DNA of 64,000 bases from JBFHIJ01 sp041596515 (lineage in GTDB: Bacteria > Bacteroidota > Ignavibacteria > Kapaibacteriales > UBA2268). Below the pieces are notes generated by a model that saw nothing but the letters and a program-made list of their open reading frames with translations, did no database searches and was not told where the DNA came from. The stretch spans positions 1 to 64,000 of the forward strand of contig JBFHIJ010000012.1 of NCBI GenBank assembly GCA_041596515.1. Direction: 5' to 3'. Below, piece after piece: positions 47,201-56,351 of the stretch. A program made the translations under genes and the position numbers. Position 1 is the stretch's first letter. The number at the start of each line of letters is the position of its first letter.

Positions 47201-49891
47201 GTTGCGTATCCTAAAGCAACTTTAGATTTAATCCCTGAGTATATTGGTTTGCGTTTCCAGACGAACTTGCTTGGAGATCCATTGGTAGACATGAGATTGG
47301 GCAAAACCCCTGATCCATACCTAAGTAATAATTATATTAATATTAAAAATGACAATGGAACCCGAGAATTTACCGATGAAAATAACTATTTAGTTGTTTC
47401 CGGTGAAATCTATAATTATGGTATTGCTTATCTTGATTCTGTCAAACTTAGACTTACTTATATGTATGAGGGCTCTGAAGAAACAAAAGACATACAGTAC
47501 ATATCTATTCTTAATTCCAGAGATTTCAGCTTTAATATCCCTATTAAAGATAAACCCGGTAAATATAATATTAAACTGGAAGTAGATCCGGAAAGACTAA
47601 TTGAAAAAGATGATTTGAGCAATAACATTTTATTCTTTGATGTGAATGTCTTCAAAAGGGGCTTATTACCTTTAGAACCATTGTCTTACTGGAATATTAA
47701 TCCGGATAATCCTACATTTCGCTTTATTAATCCTCTTCAGGGGAATTATAATTATAAATTTGTAGTCAGCGAAAATAGGGGAGATACCATTAATACACTT
47801 GCCAGTTCACTACTTGAAGAAATAGAAGAAAAAGAAAACTTTATTCTATGGAATTCCAAAGTGAGTTTAACTAAGAACAGTAATTATTGGATAGGTGCTA
47901 AACCGATAAGTGATAATTCGGATAACCCTGAAGCCGACTGGCTCTGGATACCTGCCCATGCACAGACTGTAAATGCTAATGTTGCTAACTTCTCAAAAAA
48001 AGCAAATAATTTAGATGCTCATTATTTTAAGAATATCGAATATTTGAACGATAATAACAATAGTAGGGTGCAGCTGGAAGATAAAGAATCTGATTTCTAT
48101 ATTGTGTCAGTAAAAGGCTATAATGTAGATGGTGTAAATAATAGATGGGTAACTCTGACTGTCGATAATCAAACTTATATTGATATATGGAGTGCTCGTG
48201 GATTTAACGTAGTTACTTATCCAAAATACGTAGATGATGGGAAACCACGTTATAAACGCTTTGATTGCTACAGACCTGATGTTAATAGTGATGAAAACCT
48301 TGAAAATGTATATGCCTTGCATAGCTTCCTACGCGATTCAGTTAGGAATGATGAGTATTTAGCAATAGCTACTTGCGATAATTCACTAGCTTGGCAAGAA
48401 TACTTACATCAACATAAACCTGATGACGTGGGAAGTTTAGATACTTTGAAAAAATTACTTAAAATGTATGGTGCACATCTGGTTGACTCATTACATTCGC
48501 AGACCTCTTATGCTCTATTCTCATGGAAAGGTGCCTCGGAGAGTGAGGCAGTCGAGTCCATAAATATGAATAGAGACACTGCTATGATTCAAGGAAATAT
48601 TAAATTGTATCAGAAAGCAGGGACATTTAGTTCAGAGAAGATAGGTCCTGCTCACAATTGGAATAACTTAATGATAAACAGCCGAGATAATGAGTATTCA
48701 GATGTTAGTGTTATCTTATATGATACTCTCAATGTTTCATCGATTTATGGAGAATACCCTTTAAATAAAGAGATAGATCTTTCTGATATAAATTCTGTGC
48801 TATATCCATACATATCTTACGAAGTTAGCTTAAAAAGGAATGATACAAAGGAAAATCCATTTGTAACTGATATTGAACTGGAATACAGCCCTTCTCCGGA
48901 ATTAGCAGTTATAAATTCGACATTCGAACTTGACAAATATGAGATTATGCGCGGATATCCTAATTCGAGTCGTATTACTGTAGAAAATATATCCGGAAGG
49001 TCTGCTATAACAGAATCTGAAGTGTCTATAGGTATTTATAAAAACCAGTCTATAGCCGAACAATCTTTTGAGAAGTTAGTTAATATGCCGGTAGATGCTT
49101 CTAAAAATATCGAAAAAATATTTGAAACTGAAGCACTTACTGAAAACAACGAAATTAAAATAGAAGCTAATCCATATAAAAAGTTTTTTACAGAATTATA
49201 TTCATTTAACAATGCTGCTGCAAAGGAATTTCACGTAGTGGAAGACTCACTGCGTCCTACAGCCATAATTCTAGCAGATGAGAATGTAATAGGTAACCAC
49301 AGCTATGTATCTGCGAACCCGCTCTTTGAGCTAAGAGTTTTTGATAATTCACCACTTGATTTCTCTGAAGGTATAGAACCTGCGTTAAGGTTGAACGGTA
49401 AATTCTATACAGAAGAAAATTCTCAATTTTACAATTTGGAATTTGTGCAAGATAGTGAAGAGAACTTAAAAGCTGTACTGCAAGTGCGACCTGATACTAT
49501 TACTTATGAGGAGTCTTTGCTGATTGCATATATGATGGATGCCACTGGCAATAGAGATACTGTCGAATATTTCTTAAATACTATCAATCAATCAAAAATT
49601 CAAGCAGTTGCAGCCTCCCCAAATCCATTTACAGATAAGACTCAGCTTTCTTTCAATTTGCTGGCAGCTTTTTCTGACGGCTATGCAGAGATAACAATTT
49701 TCAATGCTGAAGGTATAAAAGTTAAACAGCTTAGGTTAGACAATCTGAAAGTGGGGCAAAACAGTGTGGAGTGGGACGGAACTGACAATAATGGCCTATA
49801 TCTTCCGAGTGGGGCATATTTCTTCAGTGTCTTCCGCAAAGGAGATTATTATACGGAAGAGTCCTATGGAAAAGTTATCTTGGTAAGATAA
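44273..49891 (+). CDS. Giant secreted C25 gingipain-type protease with type IX sorting domain
   Basis: An 1872-residue protein. Signal peptide at the N-terminus (LLLIISICVIDLSADN), then about 430 residues of beta-rich unassigned sequence and a jelly-roll-like part. The gingipain (C25) peptidase domain spans about 655-1020, with catalytic H881 in FFGHGSPEV and C911 in LACNAGAF. A CARDB-like domain follows at about 1035-1130 (NNYLVVSGEIYNYGIAYLDSV). The long C-terminal half holds more Ig-like sequence and ends with a FlgD/type IX secretion C-terminal domain (SPNPFTDKTQLSF to GKVILVR). So it should cross the outer membrane by the type IX system and may be attached to the surface. A PorU-like sortase role is possible, but it is longer than PorU and carries its own sorting domain. 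Confidence 0.87.
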   Translation: MKLKYLLLIISICVIDLSADNVYQFSLSNDFDVSSENSFVDNNQYFATPDNNLFQIEVLDVKYNPVESIAPVFRERQELWFSDAVYRLHKQGIKRHIELARVEFPLFKSGQSGDSILSECTYKINYGMDLPKKEAKLNKYQLGAFSEIQNIDDLPRLIAFIGSKNKDRKLSNENWIDPNLEYLKINTKEDGIASISTDNILSLMPNWEGRAVSEFQLLYKGIKHPIYFNSSFLSKGDFIYFQSSRAYGDTTWYDNYAGEEPFFLVRNTNDTPELYNKFQFASNPSTIIDKVKIKNQIEKEKEYSFGDTVYSHYTLPFEGWYWHIFDKYGKPGNIDLKRFKYNLVTTPADDPLSLKIRYNTQLNYDASRSDFGISLRLNNQVHDSVYVQALGEGFLENSSTYRLTPGATTIEVRAIGIKDDIGRVGIDYMVLSGNVKPFAYEGKAEFSISKQTSDFSLSVPGFSSEDIFIIDTISGSIATVKGISGTSFRVSAQNNQVTHASIVINDSIYTSEEAGVHIVTMDDNGNWEKSFYTPGIEEAASVIDAIQSKSFAICINKFPIADKIKNALQALGASTIPVASNKTYIFYGKKGKELYEKESNLTVGDSKFLAHAKGMSFQSDLNLKANKDYHLILTDKVHSDKGKLYNVEKPDILAKDKDYKAIVLTHTDLLPSAIAYKEYRANQNVDVKIVDVNNIYNRYNYGKKSPHAIKEYLRDIYTSWETPLPTHVVIIGDASWDNRDVMGLNKANDFVPAYGWPVTDYWYVVLDGSVDQIGDFAIGRIPVNDNQEMLNYIQKIKSYENATKAPWMKRFLHLSGGDGKNEIDYVFSKSIMHGILLHQEPICADTTHIIKPVGDIVSEAVASKIKNEINNGVNFVTFFGHGSPEVLDIEGWQVEKLSNQDRYFGLLTLACNAGAFAEPSLIKCRNESYVTAKNKGAIVAIGGTGVGIMINVDKWAKRQWEGLIRSNTNIRNFGELVAYPKATLDLIPEYIGLRFQTNLLGDPLVDMRLGKTPDPYLSNNYINIKNDNGTREFTDENNYLVVSGEIYNYGIAYLDSVKLRLTYMYEGSEETKDIQYISILNSRDFSFNIPIKDKPGKYNIKLEVDPERLIEKDDLSNNILFFDVNVFKRGLLPLEPLSYWNINPDNPTFRFINPLQGNYNYKFVVSENRGDTINTLASSLLEEIEEKENFILWNSKVSLTKNSNYWIGAKPISDNSDNPEADWLWIPAHAQTVNANVANFSKKANNLDAHYFKNIEYLNDNNNSRVQLEDKESDFYIVSVKGYNVDGVNNRWVTLTVDNQTYIDIWSARGFNVVTYPKYVDDGKPRYKRFDCYRPDVNSDENLENVYALHSFLRDSVRNDEYLAIATCDNSLAWQEYLHQHKPDDVGSLDTLKKLLKMYGAHLVDSLHSQTSYALFSWKGASESEAVESINMNRDTAMIQGNIKLYQKAGTFSSEKIGPAHNWNNLMINSRDNEYSDVSVILYDTLNVSSIYGEYPLNKEIDLSDINSVLYPYISYEVSLKRNDTKENPFVTDIELEYSPSPELAVINSTFELDKYEIMRGYPNSSRITVENISGRSAITESEVSIGIYKNQSIAEQSFEKLVNMPVDASKNIEKIFETEALTENNEIKIEANPYKKFFTELYSFNNAAAKEFHVVEDSLRPTAIILADENVIGNHSYVSANPLFELRVFDNSPLDFSEGIEPALRLNGKFYTEENSQFYNLEFVQDSEENLKAVLQVRPDTITYEESLLIAYMMDATGNRDTVEYFLNTINQSKIQAVAASPNPFTDKTQLSFNLLAAFSDGYAEITIFNAEGIKVKQLRLDNLKVGQNSVEWDGTDNNGLYLPSGAYFFSVFRKGDYYTEESYGKVILVR

Positions 49892-49916
49892 TCTACTAAA
49901 ACATATAAATTAGATT

Positions 49917-49954
49917 AAGAGGCTCATAGTTTTTATGGGCTTCTTCTTTTTTTT
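49917..49954 (+). terminator. Terminator after the C25 protease gene
   Basis: A 12-bp stem (49917-49928 with 49934-49945, two G-T pairs) and a six-base loop, followed by C and eight T. Confidence 0.85.
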
Positions 49955-50098
49955 AAATACTCTTAATCGGTGGCGTTATAGATGTTTACTCTGTAACCCA
50001 CTGAAATTATAATGTTAGAACAAAACTTCTATCTCTAAATTAATAGTAACAACTCTGAAAAGCAAACTATTTTCTTTTGAGTTTAAAGTAAGTAAAAT

Positions 50099-50132
50099 AA
50101 AAGGAACTGCTTCAAAACAAACAGTTCCTTTT
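50099..50132 (-). terminator. Terminator for the PLP gamma-lyase gene
   Basis: AAAAGGAACTG (50099-50109) pairs perfectly with CAGTTCCTTTT (50122-50132). It lies 27 bases beyond the minus-strand stop at 50159. Confidence 0.8.
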
Positions 50133-50158
50133 CAATAATAATTTATCACAAACAGAAA

Positions 50159-51358
50159 TTATAACATACCAACTTCTTTAAGGCATGCTTTGATTCTGTC
50201 AACTGTGTCCTGAGGGTTGTTGTCCAAGCCCATAGAGAATCTAACCAAGCCCGGAGTCATACCCATCTCATCTTGCTCTTCTTGTGGAATTTCAGAAGAA
50301 GTTGAGCTTCCCGGAGCAGAGAACAATGTTTTATAGAAACCAAGAGACACTGCAAAGAAACCGATTTTAGCTTCTTGCATTTTAATAAGCAAGCTGTTTG
50401 CTTTTTCTGCAGTTTTACAGTCGATAGTAATCATTCCGCTATAGCCGTACTCAGGATTAATCATAGATTTGATTAATTCATGCTGCGGGTGAGAAGGTAG
50501 ACCAGGGTAGAATACTTTGATACCTGCCTTTTCCAATTCACCTGCTACGTGCATTGCGTTTGCACTGTGTTGTTTCATTCTGATATGTAATGTTCTTAAG
50601 TTCTTTAAGATAGAAGTAGAACGCAATGGATCTATAACCGGACCCAAAAGCATAGCAGCACCATCTACAACACTTTTCATGCTTGAGATAAAGTCATGAT
50701 CACCACAAACAGCACCTGCTGTAGCATCATTAGTACCATTGATATATTTAGTCATAGAGTAAACTACGATGTGAGCACCTAACTCTTTAGGACTAACAAC
50801 CATAGGAGAGAAAGTGTTATCTACAACTAATTTGCAACCATATTTATCTGCAAGTTTACGAAGGTTTGGCAAATCAGCTATTTCAAGCAAAGGATTGCTA
50901 ATAGTTTCGCAATAAATAACTTTTGTATTTTCAGTGATAGCTTCTTCAATAGCTTTTAAATCAGTAATATTAACAAAAGTAGTATTGATATTATAACCCG
51001 GAGCAAAGTTTTTCAAAAATGCATAAGTACCACCATAGATTGTTCTTGAAGAAACAATATGGTCGCCGGCTTTACAGAGTTGCATCAGACAAGAAGTGAT
51101 TGCACCCATGCCACTGCCCATAACTTGAGCGTCTTCAGTGTTTTCGATTTTAGCCAAAGCAGCTGATAAAAACATATTTGTTGGGTTCAAGTGACGAGAG
51201 TAAAGGAAACAACCTTCGACTTCTTCGCTGAAAAGTTGTTGCATTTTTTCAGTCGTCATGAAAGTAAAAGTTGCAGAATCAGTAATAGAAGGGTTAACAC
51301 CACCAAACTCACCAAACACTTGATAATCTTGCAATCTCATAGCAGGATCTTTATGCAT
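50159..51358 (-). CDS. Cys/Met metabolism PLP-dependent gamma-lyase/synthase family enzyme
   Basis: A 399-residue enzyme of the cystathionine gamma-lyase, methionine gamma-lyase and cystathionine gamma-synthase group. K204 in SMTKYINGTNDATAGA is the PLP Schiff-base lysine; VVDNTFSPMVVSP and the SRHLNPTNMFL and IYGGTYAFLKN motifs are family markers. Family members act on Cys, Met or cystathionine sulfur. The exact reaction cannot be decided: the phrase GEFGGVNPSITDSATFTFM at the N-terminus is unlike classical CGS, and methionine gamma-lyase-like activity is possible. It is a single-gene unit with its own terminator. Confidence 0.87.
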   Translation of the reverse strand: MHKDPAMRLQDYQVFGEFGGVNPSITDSATFTFMTTEKMQQLFSEEVEGCFLYSRHLNPTNMFLSAALAKIENTEDAQVMGSGMGAITSCLMQLCKAGDHIVSSRTIYGGTYAFLKNFAPGYNINTTFVNITDLKAIEEAITENTKVIYCETISNPLLEIADLPNLRKLADKYGCKLVVDNTFSPMVVSPKELGAHIVVYSMTKYINGTNDATAGAVCGDHDFISSMKSVVDGAAMLLGPVIDPLRSTSILKNLRTLHIRMKQHSANAMHVAGELEKAGIKVFYPGLPSHPQHELIKSMINPEYGYSGMITIDCKTAEKANSLLIKMQEAKIGFFAVSLGFYKTLFSAPGSSTSSEIPQEEQDEMGMTPGLVRFSMGLDNNPQDTVDRIKACLKEVGML

Positions 51359-51509
51359 AATTTTCTCCTTAAGTACTAAAGCTTTATAAAATAATATTTC
51401 TTTTCAAAAAGTAAGAGCAAAATTGCTAAAAATACTGCTATAAAACAAGAGCTAAGAAAATAATTTTATATAATATTTCGTTTTTTACAGGGTTTCTTGA
51501 TATGCCAAA

Positions 51510-52766
51510 TCAGAAACTACACGTCATCAGATATAATCTATTTGCAATCCTACCTAAAGCTTCATATCTGTCAGAAAAGCGATTATATCTAGGTGAACTT
51601 AAGTAATCCATCATTTTCCCTGCATATTGATTTCCCGAAAATAAATCCCTGACAATCATGGAGCTACTAGTGCTATAAGCCAAAGTTTCTGAACCCGGTT
51701 TATATGCGTAAGTAGCAGATTCTGATAACTGCATAGGGATTGGCACTTTTTTGCCACTGATGCCTACAAAACAGTCAAACGAGCCACAACCTATGTAAAT
51801 CACATCTTCTCCGTTAAAAGTAAATTTGGGTTTACCGACTGAAAGCCCAGCATTATAATCTGCTCCATTGAGCACTATAAGCATTTCTTGATGTTTTTCT
51901 GCATTATAAGTAATCATAGGTTCTGTTGGATGAATATCTAAATTATAGACTTGGTCATAATCTTGCCCGTAGATAAGATCTATGTATCTGTCAGAAATTA
52001 TAATTCCCGTAGACTTACCGGATGACTTTCCGGCTAAGAAACCTGCCACGTCGCCTTTGAGATTCAATTTAACTTCGCTAATCGAGTTAAAAGTCTCAGA
52101 TATTTCTTCTTCCCCTCTGTAAACAGACCAATCATATCCATTTTTAGCTGCGTATAAAATTTGACCATTCATCCAGAAACCAAAAGGTTTTATTTCATCG
52201 TAGCTATCTACTTCGTTCCCATTTACAAATAATTTCTGCTGACCACCAAGAATTCTTACATAAGCAAGTCTGTAACCCATCCTGCCCACATATAATTTTC
52301 CTATCCTATCACTCATTTCAAACTTCATATTTCCGCAATAAATTACTTCATTTGAATTTTCAAAATAACTATAAGCCATAACTTGAGAGTCAGGGCTAAA
52401 AACAATTTCTCCGGCACCAGTGGCATCAATATCAAAAATACTATCGTTTGTGATGAGCTTCCAGTCACCACCAAAAGTTGCAAAATGAGCCCATTTTTTT
52501 CCATCCGGTGAAAAAACAGGATGTGTAAATTGCTCGTAAATATCAGACTCTTCGCCATCTATTACCATCCTGTATCGTTCAGGAAACGGGGCAGTTACTG
52601 CCCACCAATGATAGGTGGTGTCCATACCAAATTCTACTAAATCTTCTGCTCCGTTAAGGAGCAGATAATCTTTACAGTTATCAGAATATAGTGTGTAACA
52701 AAACGATAGTATAACTGTTAGTAGTAGTATGATTTTGCTATTGAGATACGATAATATTGTGGTCAT
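51510..52766 (-). CDS. Exported beta-propeller (TolB/WD40-like) protein of unknown role
   Basis: A 418-residue protein with a signal peptide (IILLLTVILSFCYTLYSDN). The body is made of repeated strands of the TolB/WD40-like type, such as FTHPVFSPDGKKWAHFATFGG, GEIVFSPDSQVMAYSYF and YAYKPGSETLAYST. Such propellers act as protein or ligand platforms. It has no sorting domain at the C-terminus, so it likely stays in the periplasm. No partner in its operon: it lies between the PLP enzyme and the divergent vWA gene. Confidence 0.75.
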   Translation of the reverse strand: MTTILSYLNSKIILLLTVILSFCYTLYSDNCKDYLLLNGAEDLVEFGMDTTYHWWAVTAPFPERYRMVIDGEESDIYEQFTHPVFSPDGKKWAHFATFGGDWKLITNDSIFDIDATGAGEIVFSPDSQVMAYSYFENSNEVIYCGNMKFEMSDRIGKLYVGRMGYRLAYVRILGGQQKLFVNGNEVDSYDEIKPFGFWMNGQILYAAKNGYDWSVYRGEEEISETFNSISEVKLNLKGDVAGFLAGKSSGKSTGIIISDRYIDLIYGQDYDQVYNLDIHPTEPMITYNAEKHQEMLIVLNGADYNAGLSVGKPKFTFNGEDVIYIGCGSFDCFVGISGKKVPIPMQLSESATYAYKPGSETLAYSTSSSMIVRDLFSGNQYAGKMMDYLSSPRYNRFSDRYEALGRIANRLYLMTCSF

Positions 52767-52919
52767 ATCAAAAAAGTATTTGTTTATATGATAATAATTT
52801 CTAATTTAGAGATAGGTAATTAGAATTCAAAACTCTAATCTTTCTAAGATATACAAAAAGGAGCATCTATGCAAATTGCTACAGATTAGATCTGTAAACT
52901 ATTTAACTTGGGGCAAATT

Positions 52920-55900
52920 ATGAAAATTCTAAAATCAAGTTTTTGCATGATGCTGTATTGTGCAATGTGTGTTATTATTTTTAACACATCTGCTTTTGCT
53001 CAGTCTTTTGAACTTCTAAATGTAGATACCAAAAACTTCCCGGAAGTTGAAGCATACTATCTTGCAAAAGATGCGAGCGGTAATGTTAATACGTCTTTTA
53101 CAATGAAAGATTTTGACGTTACGCTAAACGGCAAAAAACTTTCTGCTTCTGCACCTGATAATCTACAGCAAGATTGTGACGTCGAAGACTTTGCTACGCC
53201 TTTTGCTTGTGCTTTATTGCTTGACTGTTCTACTTCTATGTTAGATGAAGTTGAATATAAAGTGGCACGATTTCAATGGCTTAAAAATGGTGTAAAACAA
53301 TTTATAGACTCGATACGCATGAATGAGCGCTCGAGAATGAAAATCCTTCCTTTCTCTACGGATGAAAGAACTTCATCTACTTGGTCAAATGATAAAGACT
53401 ATTTGCAGACATGGTTAGAGGATAACTTAAGTGATCCAAATGGAGCAACTGATTTTAATGATGCTATGCTTCAATCACATGATGCAAGCAAAATCGGTGC
53501 AATAAACTATTTAAAACAAGTTAGTCCTGATTTGCCAAAATTTATCATCATGATTACAGATGGTGAATATGAAGGTCCGGGCGTATTTAAACATCAGGAA
53601 GTTATAGACTCATGTCTTGCTAACGGAATTACTTTTTTCTCTATTTCAGTACAGAGTAATGTTGATGCAGGTTTGACATATCTTGCATATGACACTCAAG
53701 GTAAAACATATACGGCTCATGATGAAGATGATATATTTTACTATTTATATAAAATTCTGCAGAAGATAGAAATAAAAAATGTTTGCCGCTTTACTTACCA
53801 AAGCCCTTATATTTGCGAAACTTCTCCTAAAGAGCAAACTCTTGAAGCAACTTGCAAACCTTATGGTATCTCGGATACATACAAATACACTTTAGAAGAC
53901 AATGCAATTGCAACTGCGGAAGTGTCTGATAATAAGCTTTTTATAGGTTCTGCTACTCAGGGACAAAAGACTAGCAAATTCCAAATAAGTGCTAATAATA
54001 CAAACTTTAGCGTTACTGACTATGCGATATCAGGTGATCCCGGGAAAACAAAATTTTCTGTTTCGCCAGCGCCTCCATTTTCTGTAAGCTCTTCTACTCC
54101 GACAGAGATTACTGTAACATATTTGCAAGATCCTGCGGATTCGCCAGCTAAGTATACTTTAACATTTACAAGCACTCCTTGTGAGATTCCGGCTGTAGAT
54201 ATTATTGCTCCTTGCTATGGCGAGTCAATGGTTACTCTTAATTTCGGTGATGTGCCTGTGGGCGTTTCAACACCAAAAACTGAAAACTGTATTTTTGAAA
54301 ATATTACTCCTGAGCCGATTTCCGGTGATGTTATACTAGAGGGAATAAATGCCTCTGACTTTACAATTACAAGTGGAGCAGGCATATTTACTATTAACCC
54401 TGGTGAATGCTTGAGCGTTAGCCTTGAAATTAATCCCGCTACTGTTGGTAACAAAACTGCTACACTAAACTATCAGATAAGCAACGCAGATTACTGCGGA
54501 GAGTCAACTACTGCAATCACAGCAAATGCTCAAGCTACTGATTTTCCTTTAGATGGCTACAATTTTGGTCTTGATAGAGTAGAAAACCCAATCCAAAAAA
54601 CGTTTACAATTACAAATAAAAGACCTAGCGAAGCAAATATTACAAGTATGAAGTTAGAAAACAATACTGATGTATTTACTTTGATTACTCCTTTTACCGG
54701 TAAAATTGCTGCAGGTAATTCTGAAGATATCGTTATAGAATTTAATCCTAAAGCAGAAGGTAATATAGAATGTGACTTAGTATTGGAAATAGAAGCCTTA
54801 GACAATCCTGTAAGTACAAAAGTAACAGGTATTGGAGGTTTGCCAACAATTAATGCAAATGGTGCTTCTTTCGCTTCTATGAAAACAGATCTAACTTCTG
54901 CACCAAAAGACATAACAATATCAAATACTTCTGCGTATATGGATATGCACATAGAAGAAATTAGATTTGCAGAAGCTACTAATGATTTTGAATTTGAAGC
55001 GGGAACAAAGCTTACTGATTTGACTGTTAAAATGGGCGAGTCCATTACTATTCCTGTAGTCTTTACGCCTACAAAAGGCGGTATGCTATCGGTGGATGTA
55101 GAAATTATAAATGATGCAGTGAAAGGCAAAGAGGTAGTGACATATAAAACAACTATAGTCAAAGTAACAGGCGAAGGCTTGGCTCTGGAAGTAAATCCTA
55201 CTAGTCTTGATTTTGGAGATATACTTTCTTGTGATATAAAATCTATGGAAGTTACTATTCCGAATACATCTTCTGAAGAAATGACAGTTACTGCTTCTAT
55301 TAGTGGAGCAAATACAGCAGAATTTGATATAGATAAATCTAATTTTACAATTCCTGCTAATTCTTCAGATAAACTAATAGTTGATTTTATCCCTTCTGAT
55401 AATACTTCTTTTGCGGCTAATCTTGAAATAGTGACTAATAGTGGTTCTGTAGCAGTTCCTCTGACAGGTATGGCACACAGTACAGCTGTTGCAAGCAGTT
55501 TTAAAATTGGTACAAAAGATTTAGAACTTGTACAAGTTCCTATCATTTCAGGTCTTAATTCTTTAGCATTTGATATACAAACTTCATTACCGTCAGAGAT
55601 GGAAACAATGCCAACTCAAGTAGTATATACTCTTAATTTGGATTATTACTACGCTTTGAGATATATGAAAAATTCATTTGTGCCAGCAAATGGATGGACT
55701 TTAGTGAATGTAAATGCAGATAATGAAAATATGGGAGTGTTAGAATTTACATTAAATCCTACGGCAGGTGCTTCTAAAAATGCAAGCCATAGCATAGCAT
55801 TCGAAGGGTATGTCTCAGATACAGACTCTTTGAATATTGATTTAACAGTCGAATATTCAAATATGCCTTGCTTAATTTCTGAAGGTGATCATTTACCTGT

Positions 55901-56213
55901 CAAATTGATAAGTTGTTTTACCGAAGGAAACCTTATAGATGTAAGTGAATTCCAAATGGGTAAAATCAAAGTAAATGGCAACCCTGCTTCTACGTCTTCT
56001 ACTATAGACTATAGCGTTGCTTACGAAACTTATGTAGAAATTTATATATTTGACTCAATGGGAAAAAAAGTTGCTACTCTTAAAGATGGAGTAACCAAAG
56101 AAGGTGACTATACAGACAAAGTGCCTTATGAGCTCTTAGAATCAGGTATTTACAATGTTACGATGAGAGCCGGAATATATCAAACATCAACAAGACTGGC
56201 TATTATCAAATAA
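52920..56213 (+). CDS. Secreted von Willebrand A / ASH-repeat protein with type IX sorting domain
   Basis: A protein of about 1097 residues. Signal peptide (MLYCAMCVIIFNTSAFAQS), then a vWA domain with the metal-ion site intact: DCSTS (DxSxS), T in NGATDFNDA and D in MITDGEYEG. Four ASH/choice-of-anchor-D type beta repeats follow (for example VTLNFGDVPVGV, YNFGLDRVENP, TSLDFGDILSC). The C-terminal 90 residues look like a type IX secretion/FlgD-like sorting domain (YVEIYIFDSMGKKVATLK). vWA domains bind proteins through Mg2+, so an adhesion or surface-binding role is likely. ATG 52920 is chosen over a TTG at 52908. It is closed by its own terminator. Confidence 0.85.
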   Translation: MKILKSSFCMMLYCAMCVIIFNTSAFAQSFELLNVDTKNFPEVEAYYLAKDASGNVNTSFTMKDFDVTLNGKKLSASAPDNLQQDCDVEDFATPFACALLLDCSTSMLDEVEYKVARFQWLKNGVKQFIDSIRMNERSRMKILPFSTDERTSSTWSNDKDYLQTWLEDNLSDPNGATDFNDAMLQSHDASKIGAINYLKQVSPDLPKFIIMITDGEYEGPGVFKHQEVIDSCLANGITFFSISVQSNVDAGLTYLAYDTQGKTYTAHDEDDIFYYLYKILQKIEIKNVCRFTYQSPYICETSPKEQTLEATCKPYGISDTYKYTLEDNAIATAEVSDNKLFIGSATQGQKTSKFQISANNTNFSVTDYAISGDPGKTKFSVSPAPPFSVSSSTPTEITVTYLQDPADSPAKYTLTFTSTPCEIPAVDIIAPCYGESMVTLNFGDVPVGVSTPKTENCIFENITPEPISGDVILEGINASDFTITSGAGIFTINPGECLSVSLEINPATVGNKTATLNYQISNADYCGESTTAITANAQATDFPLDGYNFGLDRVENPIQKTFTITNKRPSEANITSMKLENNTDVFTLITPFTGKIAAGNSEDIVIEFNPKAEGNIECDLVLEIEALDNPVSTKVTGIGGLPTINANGASFASMKTDLTSAPKDITISNTSAYMDMHIEEIRFAEATNDFEFEAGTKLTDLTVKMGESITIPVVFTPTKGGMLSVDVEIINDAVKGKEVVTYKTTIVKVTGEGLALEVNPTSLDFGDILSCDIKSMEVTIPNTSSEEMTVTASISGANTAEFDIDKSNFTIPANSSDKLIVDFIPSDNTSFAANLEIVTNSGSVAVPLTGMAHSTAVASSFKIGTKDLELVQVPIISGLNSLAFDIQTSLPSEMETMPTQVVYTLNLDYYYALRYMKNSFVPANGWTLVNVNADNENMGVLEFTLNPTAGASKNASHSIAFEGYVSDTDSLNIDLTVEYSNMPCLISEGDHLPVKLISCFTEGNLIDVSEFQMGKIKVNGNPASTSSTIDYSVAYETYVEIYIFDSMGKKVATLKDGVTKEGDYTDKVPYELLESGIYNVTMRAGIYQTSTRLAIIK

Positions 56214-56233
56214 AATTGATAAAAAAGGTTTAT

Positions 56234-56265
56234 AAGGGAGCTTTGAAATAAGTTCCCTTTTTTTT
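56234..56265 (+). terminator. Terminator after the vWA gene
   Basis: AAGGGAGCT (56234-56242) pairs with AGTTCCCTT (56251-56259), with one G-T pair, and a run of T follows. Confidence 0.85.
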
Positions 56266-56351
56266 ATCTTTACTTTAAACTTCTTGTGAGTTTCAACAAT
56301 TCCTTATTTTAGTCTTAACTAATTTCCTAAATATACTTTGGAGTAAATACC

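Noticed and set aside
44273..49891. Type IX sortase PorU
   Set aside because: The catalytic domain is of the right family, but the protein has its own sorting domain and is much longer than PorU, so I call it a secreted C25 protease only.
54557..55546. 329-codon open frame on the minus strand inside the vWA gene
   Set aside because: It runs opposite to a well-supported secreted protein, its translation is Ser/Ile/Val-rich without any motif, and it has no ribosome site. It is an antisense shadow.
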